Shown in pieces: positions 20,239-30,077 of a stretch of 64,000 nucleotides of DNA. The stretch comes from Acinetobacter radioresistens DSM 6976 = NBRC 102413 = CIP 103788. GTDB taxonomy: Bacteria; Pseudomonadota; Gammaproteobacteria; Pseudomonadales; Moraxellaceae. The stretch is from contig NZ_AP019740.1 in the NCBI RefSeq assembly GCF_006757745.1, forward strand, positions 1 through 64,000, in the 5' to 3' direction. Numbering within the stretch: position 1 is the first letter of the stretch; each line of letters opens with the position of its first letter. The notes below the pieces were generated by a model. The model worked only from the letters and a program-made list of their open reading frames with translations, was not told where the DNA came from and made no database searches. The position numbers and the translations under genes are program-made.

Positions 20239-23071
20239 ATTTTCTCTCTTCGCCCTGACCAGAAGGAAGGTTAATTAGGCAGCGTCCGCAAATACCTGGA
20301 TGACCTGCATGTGTATTAACATCAGGCAGTACATGCCAGCAGCGAGCGCATTTTTCACCTTCTGCCGCTGAAACCTTGACACGCAGACCTTCGAGCTCGG
20401 TACTTTCACCTGCTTCCTCAAAGTCATGAACAATAACCTGAGAGGTGATCAGGACAAAGCGTAGCTCATTGCCCAGCTGGTCCAAAATACTTTTTAACGC
20501 TGGTTTGGCCCAGAGTTCAACCTTGGCAGAGAGGTTAGAGCCGACCAGTTTAGCGTTACGTGCAGCTTCAATCTGTTTATTTACTGCAGATTTTACTGTA
20601 ATTAGTGTTTGCCAGTTTTCTTCAGAAATCAGATTGGCTGTTGAGGCCACCGGAATCTGATACCACTCGCTCATAAATACATATTTTTCTGACTGCTCAG
20701 GAATCAGTGGCCAAGCCTCTTGTGCAGTAAAGCTCAAGATTGGGCTCATCCAGCGGATAAAGGCCTGTACAATATGATATAACGCAGTCTGCGCAGAGCG
20801 ACGTGCCTGAGAGTCAGTTTTGGTGGTGTACTGACGGTCTTTAATAATGTCCAGATAAAAACCGCCCAGATCATTAATACAGAAATTGGTTAGTGAGCTA
20901 CAGACGACATGAAAGTTCATTTCATCATAAGCAGTAAGGATGCTCTGCTGAACCTCATGCGCACGTTGCAGGATATACTGATCCAATGCAATCAGCCGGT
21001 CTACTGGCAGTGCATCAGTACTTGGCTTAAAGCCATTTAGATTGGCCAGCAGGAAGCGTAGAGTATTACGGATACGGCGATAACTGTCGCTAACACGGTT
21101 AAAGACTTCTTTACTTGCTGCAATTTCATAGCGGTAGTCGCTTGAAGCAACATACAGTCGTAGACCATCAGCTCCCAGCTGCTTGATGATGTCATCTAGC
21201 GGGATATAATTCCCTAGCGATTTTGATAGTTTGCGTCCGTTTTCATCTACTGTAAAGCCATGGGTCAGTAACGCTTTGTAAGGCGCACGGTTATGAATCG
21301 CTATAGACGTCAGCAGGGATGACTGGAACCAGCCACGATGCTGGTCTGAGCCCTCTAGATAAAGGTCAGCCGGGCTTTCCAGATCTTCGCGCTGGTCAAG
21401 TACTGCATAGTGGGTTGTACCTGAATCGAACCAGACATCCAGCGTGTCACGTACGGCATTATAATGCTCGGCATCATCACCAATAAAGTCTTTCGCTTCA
21501 CGGTTAAACCAGGCATCAATACCTTCCTGTTCAATCAGCTTGGCAACTTCTTCGATCAGTTCCGGAGTACGTGGATGCAGCTCATTGGTATCTTTATGTA
21601 CAAAAAACGGAATTGGCACACCCCAAGTACGCTGACGTGAGATACACCAGTCCGGGCGGCCATCAATCATGGATTCAATCCGATTTTTACCCCAGCTTGG
21701 TACAAATTCGATGTCATTTTCAATCGCATCCAGTGCATCCTGACGTAAATTTTGCTGATCCATACTAATGAACCATTGAGGCGTTGCACGGAAAATAATA
21801 GGAGTCTTGTGGCGCCAGCAATGTGGATAACTGTGTCGAATTGGCTGATGTGCCCACAAACGGCCTGCTGCACCAAGGGCTTCAATGATTTGCGGATTGG
21901 CTTTATAGATGTGTACACCCGGGAAAAGTGGTGAAGTTGGCAGATATACTCCATTACCACCCACCGGATTATCGACTTTCAGCTGATAGAGCAGACCAAC
22001 TTTATAGTCATCTACACCATGGCCAGGCGCAGTATGTACTGCACCCGTACCACTGGTTGCAATCACATGTTCACCTAAAATGACCGGAACCTGGCGATCT
22101 GCCAGAAGTGGATGCTGGAGTTGCAGGTTTTCAATCACTGCACCGGTAAAATCGGCCAGTACTACCGGGTTTTCCAGCTTATAACGTTCTACAGCAGACT
22201 CTACCAGATCTTTAGCCAGAATCAGATTGTGTAGGCCTTTGTCCGTCTGGGTCTGTACCAGCTGATATTCAATTTCAGCATTTACTGAAACTGCCTGGTT
22301 AGCCGGAAGGGTCCATGGTGTTGTGGTCCAGATAACAATATCAGTAGGCACATCAATTTCTACCTTCAAACGGGTAGATAAATCTTTTAAGTCAACGACA
22401 CTAAAACCGACATCAATTGCATCAGATTTTTTATCTTCATATTCAACTTCAGCTTCAGCCAGTGCCGAGCCACAGTCCATGCACCAGTTCACCGGCTTTA
22501 AGCCAGGCTGAATATGACCATTTTTCTGAATCTGGCCCAGTGCACGAACAATATCTGCTTCCTGCTTGTAATTCATGGTCAGATAAGGATTATCCCAATC
22601 ACCCAGTACGCCCAGACGCTTGAAGTCGTTACGCTGCAGATCAATTTGTTGTGAAGCATATTCACGGCATAATTTACGGAAAGTGGCTGCATCAACTTTT
22701 TCGCCCACTTTACCTACTTTTTCTTCAACTTTGAGTTCAATTGGCAAACCGTGGCAGTCCCAGCCTGGAACATAAGGTGCATCAAAGCCAGATAATGTGC
22801 GACTTTTAACAATAATATCTTTTAAAACTTTATTGACTGCATGACCCAAGTGAATTGTGCCATTTGCATAGGGAGGGCCATCATGCAGAATATATTTTTT
22901 CTTGCCAATACGCGATGTGCGAATCTGCTGATAAATGTTGTCGGCGTACCACTCTTCTAACCATTTTACTTCACGTACTGCCAGATTTGCCTTCATGGCA
23001 AATTCAGTGCCCGGCAGATTTAGTGTGGCTTTATAATCCACAGCATTTTCAGGAGTTTGCTTATCGCTCAT
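20231..23071 (-). CDS. ileS: Isoleucyl-tRNA synthetase
   Basis: Class Ia synthetase of 946 residues that charges tRNA-Ile and edits valine. It has the HIGH-type motif NGTIHLGHAVNK near 60, the editing domain with TTPWTLPANQAV near 245, KMSKS as [10 protein letters not shown] near 607, and a C-terminal zinc site (EGEKCARCWHV ... HPGICGRCL). The start is put at ATG 23071 (MSDKQTPENA); a further in-frame start at 23092 lacks homology support. It is the bacterial type 1 enzyme normally sensitive to mupirocin. It lies between ribF and lspA in the usual operon. Confidence 0.96.
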   Translation of the reverse strand: MSDKQTPENAVDYKATLNLPGTEFAMKANLAVREVKWLEEWYADNIYQQIRTSRIGKKKYILHDGPPYANGTIHLGHAVNKVLKDIIVKSRTLSGFDAPYVPGWDCHGLPIELKVEEKVGKVGEKVDAATFRKLCREYASQQIDLQRNDFKRLGVLGDWDNPYLTMNYKQEADIVRALGQIQKNGHIQPGLKPVNWCMDCGSALAEAEVEYEDKKSDAIDVGFSVVDLKDLSTRLKVEIDVPTDIVIWTTTPWTLPANQAVSVNAEIEYQLVQTQTDKGLHNLILAKDLVESAVERYKLENPVVLADFTGAVIENLQLQHPLLADRQVPVILGEHVIATSGTGAVHTAPGHGVDDYKVGLLYQLKVDNPVGGNGVYLPTSPLFPGVHIYKANPQIIEALGAAGRLWAHQPIRHSYPHCWRHKTPIIFRATPQWFISMDQQNLRQDALDAIENDIEFVPSWGKNRIESMIDGRPDWCISRQRTWGVPIPFFVHKDTNELHPRTPELIEEVAKLIEQEGIDAWFNREAKDFIGDDAEHYNAVRDTLDVWFDSGTTHYAVLDQREDLESPADLYLEGSDQHRGWFQSSLLTSIAIHNRAPYKALLTHGFTVDENGRKLSKSLGNYIPLDDIIKQLGADGLRLYVASSDYRYEIAASKEVFNRVSDSYRRIRNTLRFLLANLNGFKPSTDALPVDRLIALDQYILQRAHEVQQSILTAYDEMNFHVVCSSLTNFCINDLGGFYLDIIKDRQYTTKTDSQARRSAQTALYHIVQAFIRWMSPILSFTAQEAWPLIPEQSEKYVFMSEWYQIPVASTANLISEENWQTLITVKSAVNKQIEAARNAKLVGSNLSAKVELWAKPALKSILDQLGNELRFVLITSQVIVHDFEEAGESTELEGLRVKVSAAEGEKCARCWHVLPDVNTHAGHPGICGRCLINLPSGQGEERKYA

Positions 23072-23135
23072 GCAAGTTGTCTTCCAGTTCAATCAGCTTG
23101 AACGCTGACGGGTTTTACAATCAAAAAAACAGAAT

Positions 23136-24137
23136 TTAAACAGGGGATTTTGGGGTATTTCTACGAAACTCAATGAGCTTGGCTACATCATTGTCAATTC
23201 CGGTCTTTAATGCTTCAAGCGAAGGATAATTTACTTCACCATGCAGATATTTTAAAAAAGTGACCCGCACCAGCAAGCCATACAGATTAGCAGAAACCTC
23301 AGGAAAGTGTACTTCTAATCGCCACTCTGGCTGTTGCTGCTGAATTGCGGGCCGTGTTCCCACATGTCCGGCACCAAATAAACTCTCCGGTCCATAACCT
23401 GCGATTCCGGGTAAATCTGGGTGTTCCAGACGTACTCTGGCAGCAAGAGAATTATGCTCAGAGATCACTTCTACCGCATAAATTCCATGCAGGCAGGGCT
23501 TATGCCGGTTCATCCCTACATTAATGGTCGGGAAATTCAAGGTACGCCCAATCTGGTCACCATACTGAATTCGACCCACCATACTGTAGGGACGTCCTAA
23601 AAGCTGGGCAGCAAGAGTCAGGTCACCCTGCTGTAATACCTGCCGGATCCGTGTCGAACTGACTCGCTCTCCCTGAAAGTCGACAGTATTCAGATTAGTG
23701 ACTGCAAAGCCATAGTTTTTTAGAAATTCGCTATTGCCTTGCCGGTTTTTTCCAAAATGAAAATCATCACCCAATACCAGGCTATGAGCATGAAGCTTAT
23801 CTTTTAAAAGGGACGCAAAGCCTTCTGCACTCATGCTACGGAACTGGTCATCGAATTTGGCTACAGCAATATAGTCCACACCAAGTTCAGTCAAATACTC
23901 TACTTTTTCACGTAGTGAGCTGATACGGGGAGGAGCTTCGTAGCCCTTGAAGTATTCTAGCGGTTGGGGCTCAAACAGCATAACCAGTGTTTTTAAATTC
24001 TTCTGGGCAGCAACAGTTTTAAGCTGAGCAATCATGGCCTGATGTCCAAGATGGACACCATCAAAATTGCCAATTGTCACTGCGGTTGCAGGCAGCTGAA
24101 AATCGGGCATCAGGGCATTCAGACGGAGCAGCTTCAT
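23136..24137 (-). CDS. ribF: Bifunctional riboflavin kinase / FAD synthetase
   Basis: RibF phosphorylates riboflavin to FMN and adenylylates it to FAD. From ATG 24137 (MKLLRLNALM) it has 333 residues: an N-terminal nucleotidyltransferase with GNFDGVHLGHQAM near 21, and a C-terminal riboflavin kinase with GRPYSMVGRIQYGDQIGRTLNFPTIN-like residues from about 186 onward. In-frame upstream starts (M at 24182, or 24221) cannot be excluded; no start has a good Shine-Dalgarno, and 24137 is chosen from the usual family N-terminus. It heads the ribF-ileS-lspA-fkpB operon. murJ, often upstream elsewhere, sits at 47.4 kb here. Confidence 0.92.
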   Translation of the reverse strand: MKLLRLNALMPDFQLPATAVTIGNFDGVHLGHQAMIAQLKTVAAQKNLKTLVMLFEPQPLEYFKGYEAPPRISSLREKVEYLTELGVDYIAVAKFDDQFRSMSAEGFASLLKDKLHAHSLVLGDDFHFGKNRQGNSEFLKNYGFAVTNLNTVDFQGERVSSTRIRQVLQQGDLTLAAQLLGRPYSMVGRIQYGDQIGRTLNFPTINVGMNRHKPCLHGIYAVEVISEHNSLAARVRLEHPDLPGIAGYGPESLFGAGHVGTRPAIQQQQPEWRLEVHFPEVSANLYGLLVRVTFLKYLHGEVNYPSLEALKTGIDNDVAKLIEFRRNTPKSPV

Positions 24138-24346
24138 GGGCGAAGAAATCAGTGCAAAATTTGAAAGGTCATATATTGCCATATTCTCACAGTTTCGTCT
24201 TGTTGTTGTGTTTTTACTCATTTTTTTGGCTGATCAATAAATTAAATATCATTTTTATTGATTTATATAATATAGATAAATCAGTTTTATTTATATTTAG
24301 GCCTTTTTATAATTAGTGCTGCATTAAAAATTCAATCAGGTACATA

Positions 24347-25477
24347 ATGAACAGGCCATTTGAACAGCTAGGGCAGCCACGAGATATCATTCGTCAATTC
24401 ACACCTAACTGGTTTACCGTCACTATGGGAACGGGTGTAGTAGCACTTATTTTACCTGAACTGTCATCTGGTTCAATTAATCTGTGGTTAGGAGGTGCTT
24501 TCCTCTGGCAGATCAATATTATCTTATTTATCAGCTTTAGTCTGCTTTATAGCCTGCGCTGGTTGTTCTATCCCACCGAAGCCAGACAAATCTTTTTTCA
24601 TTCAAACATGAGTCTGTTTCTGGGTGCTATTCCTATGGGCTTGGCCACTATTGTAAATGGATTTTTAAAATACGGTTTGCCGCTATATGGCGATTCTGCA
24701 CTAGAAATAGCCAAACTGCTTTGGTATATCGATGTCGTTATGGCAGTGGGAATTGCCTGGTTAGTACCTTTCTGTATGTTTAGTTGCCAGCAGCACCAGT
24801 TACACAGTATGACAGCGATCTGGCTATTACCAATTGTAGCCTGTGAGGTGGCAGCAAACTCAGGTGGAGTATTAATACAATATCTGGCTATAAGCCAGCA
24901 GACAGTGGCTATATTGATCGCCAGTTATGGGTTATGGGGGATTTCAGTACTGCCAGCTTTTGCCATATTAACTATTCTGATGTTAAGACTTGCCCTGCAT
25001 CAGTTACCTTCTAAAGATATGGCGATTAGCAGCTGGCTGGCATTAGGCCCTATTGGAACGGGTGCATTGGCTTTACTGAGCTTAGGATCACAGGCACCAC
25101 GCATTCTAACTTTTATTGGACAGAAAGATTTAGGCATGTTTTTGCAGTATGCAGGTACTGCCAGCAGCTTGATTCTACTGGGGTTCGGGCTTTGGTGGCT
25201 TGGTCTTGCAGTATTGACGACCTTAAAATATATAAAAAGAGGTCTACCTTTCAATTTGGGGTGGTGGGGTTTAACCTTTCCATTAGGGGTGTTTACACTG
25301 GCCATTTACACTTTGGGCCAGCAGCTGCAGCTCTCTATATTACATAATATTGCCTCTAGCCTGGCCTATATTTTAATCATACTCTGGGTGGTTGTTGCGA
25401 CTAAGACCGTACAAGGATTTTATCAGGGCAACCTGTTGTTCTCACCTTGCCTGAAAAGTTTTCTGGACAAGGGTTAA
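24347..25477 (+). CDS. TDT-family transporter (TehA / sulfite-exporter-like)
   Basis: The 376-residue integral membrane protein has about ten hydrophobic segments and the family-opening motif FTPNWFTVTMGTGVVALIL at 19-37. The TDT family includes TehA (tellurite/dicarboxylate), Mae1 (malate) and SSU1 (sulfite efflux). The transported anion cannot be told from sequence; the sulfonate operon 2 kb away releases sulfite, so a sulfite role is possible but only an inference. ATG at 24347 is preceded by AGGTACATA. Confidence 0.82.
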   Translation: MNRPFEQLGQPRDIIRQFTPNWFTVTMGTGVVALILPELSSGSINLWLGGAFLWQINIILFISFSLLYSLRWLFYPTEARQIFFHSNMSLFLGAIPMGLATIVNGFLKYGLPLYGDSALEIAKLLWYIDVVMAVGIAWLVPFCMFSCQQHQLHSMTAIWLLPIVACEVAANSGGVLIQYLAISQQTVAILIASYGLWGISVLPAFAILTILMLRLALHQLPSKDMAISSWLALGPIGTGALALLSLGSQAPRILTFIGQKDLGMFLQYAGTASSLILLGFGLWWLGLAVLTTLKYIKRGLPFNLGWWGLTFPLGVFTLAIYTLGQQLQLSILHNIASSLAYILIILWVVVATKTVQGFYQGNLLFSPCLKSFLDKG

Positions 25478-25564
25478 GTATTTACAGTGGATTAATCAGT
25501 CCTTAGTACCTTGTACCTGAGTTAACTTTATTTTCTAATAATCAAATTTTAACGAGTTTTCTAA

Positions 25565-26146
25565 ATGGTAGAGCAATCTGCACTCATCATGGCGCTCCCA
25601 AGTGAATCTAAAGGTCTGTTTGAGCAGGCCGGTATTCAGGTTCATTACAGCGGTATTGGCAAGGTCAATGCAGCATTTAAAGCCTATGAGGTAATTCAAC
25701 GTACTGGATGTAAAATACTTTTTAACTTAGGTACCGCAGGCAGTAGTCACTTTGATACCCACTCACTGGTCGAGGTCAGCAGTTTTGTACAACGTGATAT
25801 GGATGTCTCTCCTTTAGGTTTTGTCCCGGGCATTACTCCAATGGATGAGGAAATACTAGTATGTATTGAACTGGTTTCATACTTCGATCAATTGCCTAAA
25901 GGAATCTGTGGAACTGGTGACTCCTTCGAAACAGGCTTGCCTAAAGTGTCTTGTGATCTGGTGGATATGGAAGGTTATGCCTTGGCTAAAGTTTGTAAAA
26001 AACTTGGAGTACGCCTGATATCTGTCAAATATATTAGTGATGGTGCCAACACCACAGCACATCTGGATTGGGAAAATAATCTGCTGTTGGGAGCGCATAA
26101 ACTGTTGGATTTATACCAGCAAGCAAGGCTTTCATTTCAATCGTAA
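25565..26146 (+). CDS. MTA/SAH nucleosidase-like protein (nucleoside phosphorylase family)
   Basis: The 193-residue protein matches the PNP/UDP phosphorylase family: GIGKVNAAFKAYEVI near 32, NLGTAGS near 56, DMEGYALAKVCKKLGV near 138 and the catalytic-type aspartate in KYISDGANTT near 160. It probably cleaves a nucleoside glycosidic bond, for example 5'-methylthioadenosine. It is about 35 residues shorter than typical MTA/SAH nucleosidases and may have a different substrate. It lies 87 bases after the TDT gene and converges with the TetR gene. Confidence 0.75.
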   Translation: MVEQSALIMALPSESKGLFEQAGIQVHYSGIGKVNAAFKAYEVIQRTGCKILFNLGTAGSSHFDTHSLVEVSSFVQRDMDVSPLGFVPGITPMDEEILVCIELVSYFDQLPKGICGTGDSFETGLPKVSCDLVDMEGYALAKVCKKLGVRLISVKYISDGANTTAHLDWENNLLLGAHKLLDLYQQARLSFQS

Positions 26147-26162
26147 AGAACAACTAAAAAGA

Positions 26163-26194
26163 CCAGAATTAAGGAGCTGAAGCATTAATTCTGG
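26163..26194 (-). terminator. Terminator of the TetR gene, overlapping its stop codon
   Basis: Perfect 10-base arms CCAGAATTAA / TTAATTCTGG are separated by 12 bases. The minus strand continues into TCTTTTTAG, a U-rich tail. One arm covers the TetR stop codon at 26185-26187. Confidence 0.65.
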
Positions 26195-26850
26195 TTAGCT
26201 TCGGAAACTTCGGCTGAAAGCGTGACCGGGCTATATTCAGAGCGCGGTAAAATACCATAGAGCATCAGATGGATGGTATGTTCGATAGTCCTCTGGTAGG
26301 TGCTTTTACTTTTAAGCGTTTTTCCCATCACCATTTCAATTTGAGTACTAAAATCAGCATAATTCTGGGTAATTGCCCAGATATTTAAAATCAGCAATTC
26401 CGGATCAATACCTGCAGAAATTTTTCCTTGTTCCTGCCAGTTCTGGATCACTTTAGCCTTACGCTTAAATAGTTTTTTTAGCGGGCCTTTTAAAATAGAT
26501 AAAATATGTGGCGCACCCTGAATAACTTCTAGTGCAAACAGCTTGGAGGCTTTAGGCTGGTGACGTGAAACCTCGATCTTGAGCATCAGATAATTAGCTA
26601 ATGCTTCAGCTGGCTCAAGGTCTACTTCAAGCGACTGTAGAGGAGCCAGCCACTTCTGGAGTACTGTAGTAAGTACCTCAACATATAAAGCCTCTTTATT
26701 TTCATAATAATAAAAAATATTTGACTTATGCATGTCGGCCAGCTGAGCAATTTCATCCAGGCTTGCCCCGTTAAAACCATAGGTAGAAAAAACGTCTAGA
26801 GCTGCATTTAAAAGTAAATTCCGTTTTTGAGTGCTCTTCTTTTGTTCCAT
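26185..26850 (-). CDS. TetR/AcrR regulator, RutR-like
   Basis: The 221-residue protein has an N-terminal TetR helix-turn-helix (LLNAALDVFSTYGFNGASLDEIAQLADMHKSNIFYYYENKEALY-like arrangement at about 11-54) and a C-terminal half resembling the RutR/YcdC ligand domain (FALEVIQGAPHIL, ILNIWAITQNYADFSTQIE). RutR senses pyrimidines in E. coli; no rut genes are visible here, so the target is unknown. ATG 26850 is chosen over 26862 because GGGGAACA immediately precedes it. About 400 gene-free bases lie upstream. Confidence 0.82.
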   Translation of the reverse strand: MEQKKSTQKRNLLLNAALDVFSTYGFNGASLDEIAQLADMHKSNIFYYYENKEALYVEVLTTVLQKWLAPLQSLEVDLEPAEALANYLMLKIEVSRHQPKASKLFALEVIQGAPHILSILKGPLKKLFKRKAKVIQNWQEQGKISAGIDPELLILNIWAITQNYADFSTQIEMVMGKTLKSKSTYQRTIEHTIHLMLYGILPRSEYSPVTLSAEVSEANQN

Positions 26851-27227
26851 TGTTCCCCACAAATATCGATAAAGTCATAATTGTAAGACAAATGGGTCGA
26901 TTTGTGCACAATTTTGCAAAGTAATTCTTCCAATATGCTGAATTAAACATCTTTTTTAACATTTGGTAAAAAAAGTAACCCCTAATAAATTGATAGTTAA
27001 TAAAAAATTAGCTTAAAAAATAATTTTAAAATAAAATTATTTTTAGCTGTAAAAATTAAATGAAAAATCTTTTTTAAAGTACCAAATATATTTTTTATAA
27101 GTTTAAGAAATTGATTTTAATAATTATATTTAGTATAGAATGAGTTTTTCATGACTATACTGTAAAAGAAGTTATGATCTTTACCTTCTTGTTAAAAGAT
27201 ATCTTGTTTATATAGCCTCATGTATAA
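26851..27227. other. Very AT-rich intergenic region between TetR and ssuB genes
   Basis: The gene-free stretch 26851-27264 should include the TetR promoter at its left. It contains an imperfect AT hairpin near 27010-27047 and a promoter-like pair on the plus strand (TTGATT 27111-27116, 17-base spacer, TATAGA 27134-27139) that faces no gene. The right end is the ssuB terminator. Confidence 0.5.
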
Positions 27228-27251
27228 AACAGCCATCTCAAGATGGCTGTT
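27228..27251 (-). terminator. Rho-independent terminator of the ssu operon
   Basis: Perfect 11-base arms AACAGCCATCT / AGATGGCTGTT with a 2-base loop, then a short U run on the minus strand, 14 bases past the ssuB stop. Confidence 0.85.
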
Positions 27252-27264
27252 GGCGTGTATGAGT

Positions 27265-28059
27265 TTAGGTGGCTAATACTGCATCTAAAACTTGCTGCTC
27301 CAGCTCGGTGAACTGGACACTCTTTTTACGGGGCCGTGGTAAATCAATCTTAAAATGATGAGCAATCTGGCCTTTATCCAGTAGAATAATCCGGTCAGCC
27401 AGTTGTACTGCTTCAGCAACATCATGAGTGACTAAAACAGCTGTGAAGCCCTGCTCACGCCATAACTGTTCAATCAGATTTTGCATTTCAAGCCGGGTAA
27501 GGGCATCAAGTGCGCCTAAGGGTTCATCCAGTAATAAAACTCGTGGCGTATGGGATAAAGCTCGAGCCAGAGCAGCACGTTGCCTTTGTCCGCCTGAAAG
27601 TTGTGCAGGCCAGTTACTGGCTTTTTCAGCGAGTCCCACCTTTTTGAGTAGAGCTACTGCATGGGCATGACGATTATGGGCCAACCCTAGCTGTACATTC
27701 TTCTCGACAGTCTTCCATGGCAATAGACGTGAATCCTGAAACATAACCCGAATATCATCTGTGGTAATACCTTCACGAAAATTCTGTGCAGACTTGAATT
27801 TTATTTCACCGTAACTTGCTGCTTCCAGGCCAGCAATTAGACGTAGTAGAGTACTCTTGCCACATCCGCTACGTCCCACGATTGCTACAAATTCTCCCGC
27901 CTGAATATGCAGATCTAGCTCCTCAAGAACTTTAACCTGCCCATAAAACTTATGAAGCTGCTCAACCACAATTTCTGCTCCATTCTGTGGCTGAGTGGTA
28001 AAATTCGTACTTGGCTTAGCTTCTATATCAACTGATAGCGGTATATTTAAATTGCTCAT
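27265..28059 (-). CDS. ssuB: Alkanesulfonate ABC transporter ATP-binding protein
   Basis: ATPase that energises sulfonate uptake. The 264-residue protein contains Walker [10 protein letters not shown] at 62-70, the Q-loop, signature LSGGQRQR near 157 and Walker [13 protein letters not shown] near 177. An N-terminal extension of about 30 residues precedes the ABC core. It is the last gene of the ssu operon, 16 bases after ssuC. Sequence alone cannot separate SsuB from TauB; the adjacent ssuD decides for alkanesulfonates. Confidence 0.9.
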   Translation of the reverse strand: MSNLNIPLSVDIEAKPSTNFTTQPQNGAEIVVEQLHKFYGQVKVLEELDLHIQAGEFVAIVGRSGCGKSTLLRLIAGLEAASYGEIKFKSAQNFREGITTDDIRVMFQDSRLLPWKTVEKNVQLGLAHNRHAHAVALLKKVGLAEKASNWPAQLSGGQRQRAALARALSHTPRVLLLDEPLGALDALTRLEMQNLIEQLWREQGFTAVLVTHDVAEAVQLADRIILLDKGQIAHHFKIDLPRPRKKSVQFTELEQQVLDAVLAT

Positions 28060-28075
28060 TAGTATATTCCTGTTC

Positions 28076-28882
28076 CTATTGTTGATAGCCGGGATGCCAG
28101 CGCAGCAGATAGCGTTCCAGTCCTTGAGCCAGAATATCTGCCAGCTTGCCTAAAAGGGCATACAGGAGAATGCCGACCAGTACAATATCAGTCTGCAAAA
28201 ACTCACGGGCATTCATGGTCATATAGCCAATTCCTGACTGCGCAGAAATTGTTTCGGCAACAATAAGCAATACCCAGACCAGACCTAAAGCAAAGCGTAG
28301 CCCGACCAGGATAGAAGGCATAGCGCCCGGTAAAATAATTTGCTGATAAAGCTGGCGACGATTCAGCCCATAACTCTTTCCCATTTCAATTAGCTGCGGA
28401 TCAACTGATCGGATTCCATGATAGGTATTGATATAGATCGGGAAAAATACACCTATCGCTACCAGAAAAAGCTTGGCACTTTCATCTATTCCAAACCATA
28501 AAATAACAAGAGGAATTAACGCCAGAGCCGGAATATTACGTAGCATTTGCAAAGTAGTATCCAGAAGATTCGAGGCTACCTTGGAAGAACCATTTAATAG
28601 GCCGAGCAATAAACCTAGACCTCCACCCACAGCAAGACCAGTCAATGCCCGGGCCGTACTCACCTTGACATGCTGCCACAGTTCACCACTGATGAGTAAA
28701 GACCAGAAAGCTGTAAGTACGGCTGTAGGGGCAGGCAAAATCCGGCTTTGCAGTAAGCCGCTCATTGAAGTAAGCTGCCACAGAACAAGTAATAATAAGG
28801 GCACTAACCAAGGTAGCAAATGTTTTCTAAATACACCTGTTCCACGTGAAACGTAGTTATCTATACTATTCTTTTGCATCAT
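28076..28882 (-). CDS. ssuC: Alkanesulfonate ABC transporter permease
   Basis: The 268-residue inner-membrane permease has about six hydrophobic segments and the BPD_transp_1 loop [30 protein letters not shown] block near 167-190, which contacts the ATPase. Its ATG overlaps the ssuD stop by 4 bases, so they are translationally coupled. A parS-like site at 28838-28853 falls within its first codons. Confidence 0.92.
   Translation of the reverse strand: MMQKNSIDNYVSRGTGVFRKHLLPWLVPLLLLVLWQLTSMSGLLQSRILPAPTAVLTAFWSLLISGELWQHVKVSTARALTGLAVGGGLGLLLGLLNGSSKVASNLLDTTLQMLRNIPALALIPLVILWFGIDESAKLFLVAIGVFFPIYINTYHGIRSVDPQLIEMGKSYGLNRRQLYQQIILPGAMPSILVGLRFALGLVWVLLIVAETISAQSGIGYMTMNAREFLQTDIVLVGILLYALLGKLADILAQGLERYLLRWHPGYQQ
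28838..28853. promoter_or_regulatory. parS: parS-like site 2
   Basis: TGTTCCACGTGAAACG differs from the Bacillus-type consensus TGTTTCACGTGAAACA at two positions and has the invariant CACGTG core with GTT..AAC flanks. It lies inside ssuC, 28.8 kb from dnaA. It is a weaker match than site 1; ParB binding is inferred. Confidence 0.55.
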
Positions 28883-30054
28883 GCCCCTTCCTTGACAATT
28901 TTATTATCTGCTAACCGGTCAGGTACATAATTATTGGCAACAATCTCACCGAATGGACCGGTCAAGTTAGGCTGAGCCAGCTTTTTACGGGTCTGTAATG
29001 GCAGTAAGGGAAAGACCAGTTCAGCAAAGCGAATAGACTCTTCCAGATGTGGGTAACCTGAAAAAATAAAGGTATTAATACCCAAATCTGCATATTCCTG
29101 AATACGGTCTGCTACAGTCTGCGGGTCACCGACCAGCGCAGTCCCGGCACCTCCACGAACCAGACCTACACCAGCCCAGAGGTTTGGTGATACTTCCAGT
29201 TTGCTCTTATCGCCATTATGTAATTCAGCCATACGACGTTGACCTACTGAGTCCATCTGACGGAATTTTTGTTGCGCAGCGGCAATCGTAGCGTCATCTA
29301 CATACTGAATCAGTTCATCAGCTGCGGCCCAGGCTTCTGCACTGGTTTCACGTACAATTACATGCAGACGGATACCATAGTTTAGACGACGTCCTTTTGC
29401 AGCGGATTTAGCCTGCATGGTCTGGATTTTTTCTTCTACTGCTGCAGGCGGTTCTCCCCAGGTCAGGTAAGTATCGACCTGCTCAGCAGCCAGTTCTTGA
29501 GCAGCTTCAGATGAACCACCGAACCAGAGCGGAGGATAAGGCTGCTGTACAGGCGGATACAGCAGTTTAGCATCATCAACACTTAGCCGTTCGCCATGGA
29601 AAGTAAAGCTTTCACCTGTATGAGAACGGGTCAAGATTTCACGCCAGATCTTGGTGTACTCTGCTGCTGTCTGGTAGCGTGTAGCATGGTCTTCATATAC
29701 ACCATCACCTTTTAGCTCTTGCTCATCACCCCCTGTAACCAGATTCAGTAATACCCGCCCGTTTGAGAGACGGTCAAAAGTTGCTGCCATACGGGCTGCC
29801 AGAGCAGGGGTGGTTACGCCAGGGCGCAAAGCCACCAGAAATTTCAGGTTTTTAGTGGCATCAATCAGGCTGGCAGCTGTAATCCATGGGTCTTCACATG
29901 AGCGGCCGGTCGGAATCAGTACACCTTCATAACCCAGGTTATCTACAGCCACTGCAATCTGTTTCATATAAGCATGATCAACCTGGCGCCCACCTTTACT
30001 GGTGCCTAAATAGCGGCTATCACCATGAGTCGGAATAAACCAAAAAATTTTCAT
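28879..30054 (-). CDS. ssuD: FMNH2-dependent alkanesulfonate monooxygenase
   Basis: SsuD desulfonates alkanesulfonates to aldehydes and sulfite with FMNH2 and O2. The 391-residue protein is a bacterial luciferase-family TIM barrel beginning [17 protein letters not shown], with [24 protein letters not shown] near 75-100 and the flexible-loop region around 290. Length matches E. coli SsuD closely. The FMN reductase SsuE is not in the operon; the FMN reductase-family gene at 17796-18335 is not obviously its partner. It lies between the binding-protein gene and ssuC. Confidence 0.95.
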   Translation of the reverse strand: MKIFWFIPTHGDSRYLGTSKGGRQVDHAYMKQIAVAVDNLGYEGVLIPTGRSCEDPWITAASLIDATKNLKFLVALRPGVTTPALAARMAATFDRLSNGRVLLNLVTGGDEQELKGDGVYEDHATRYQTAAEYTKIWREILTRSHTGESFTFHGERLSVDDAKLLYPPVQQPYPPLWFGGSSEAAQELAAEQVDTYLTWGEPPAAVEEKIQTMQAKSAAKGRRLNYGIRLHVIVRETSAEAWAAADELIQYVDDATIAAAQQKFRQMDSVGQRRMAELHNGDKSKLEVSPNLWAGVGLVRGGAGTALVGDPQTVADRIQEYADLGINTFIFSGYPHLEESIRFAELVFPLLPLQTRKKLAQPNLTGPFGEIVANNYVPDRLADNKIVKEGA

Positions 30055-30077
30055 CTCAGTATCCTTATCTGTCTAAA

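Noticed and set aside
21822..21830. TGTGGATAA, a perfect reverse DnaA box, as origin element
   Set aside because: Single copy within ileS, 22 kb from dnaA, no cluster and no AT-rich unwinding element. oriC should lie upstream of base 1.
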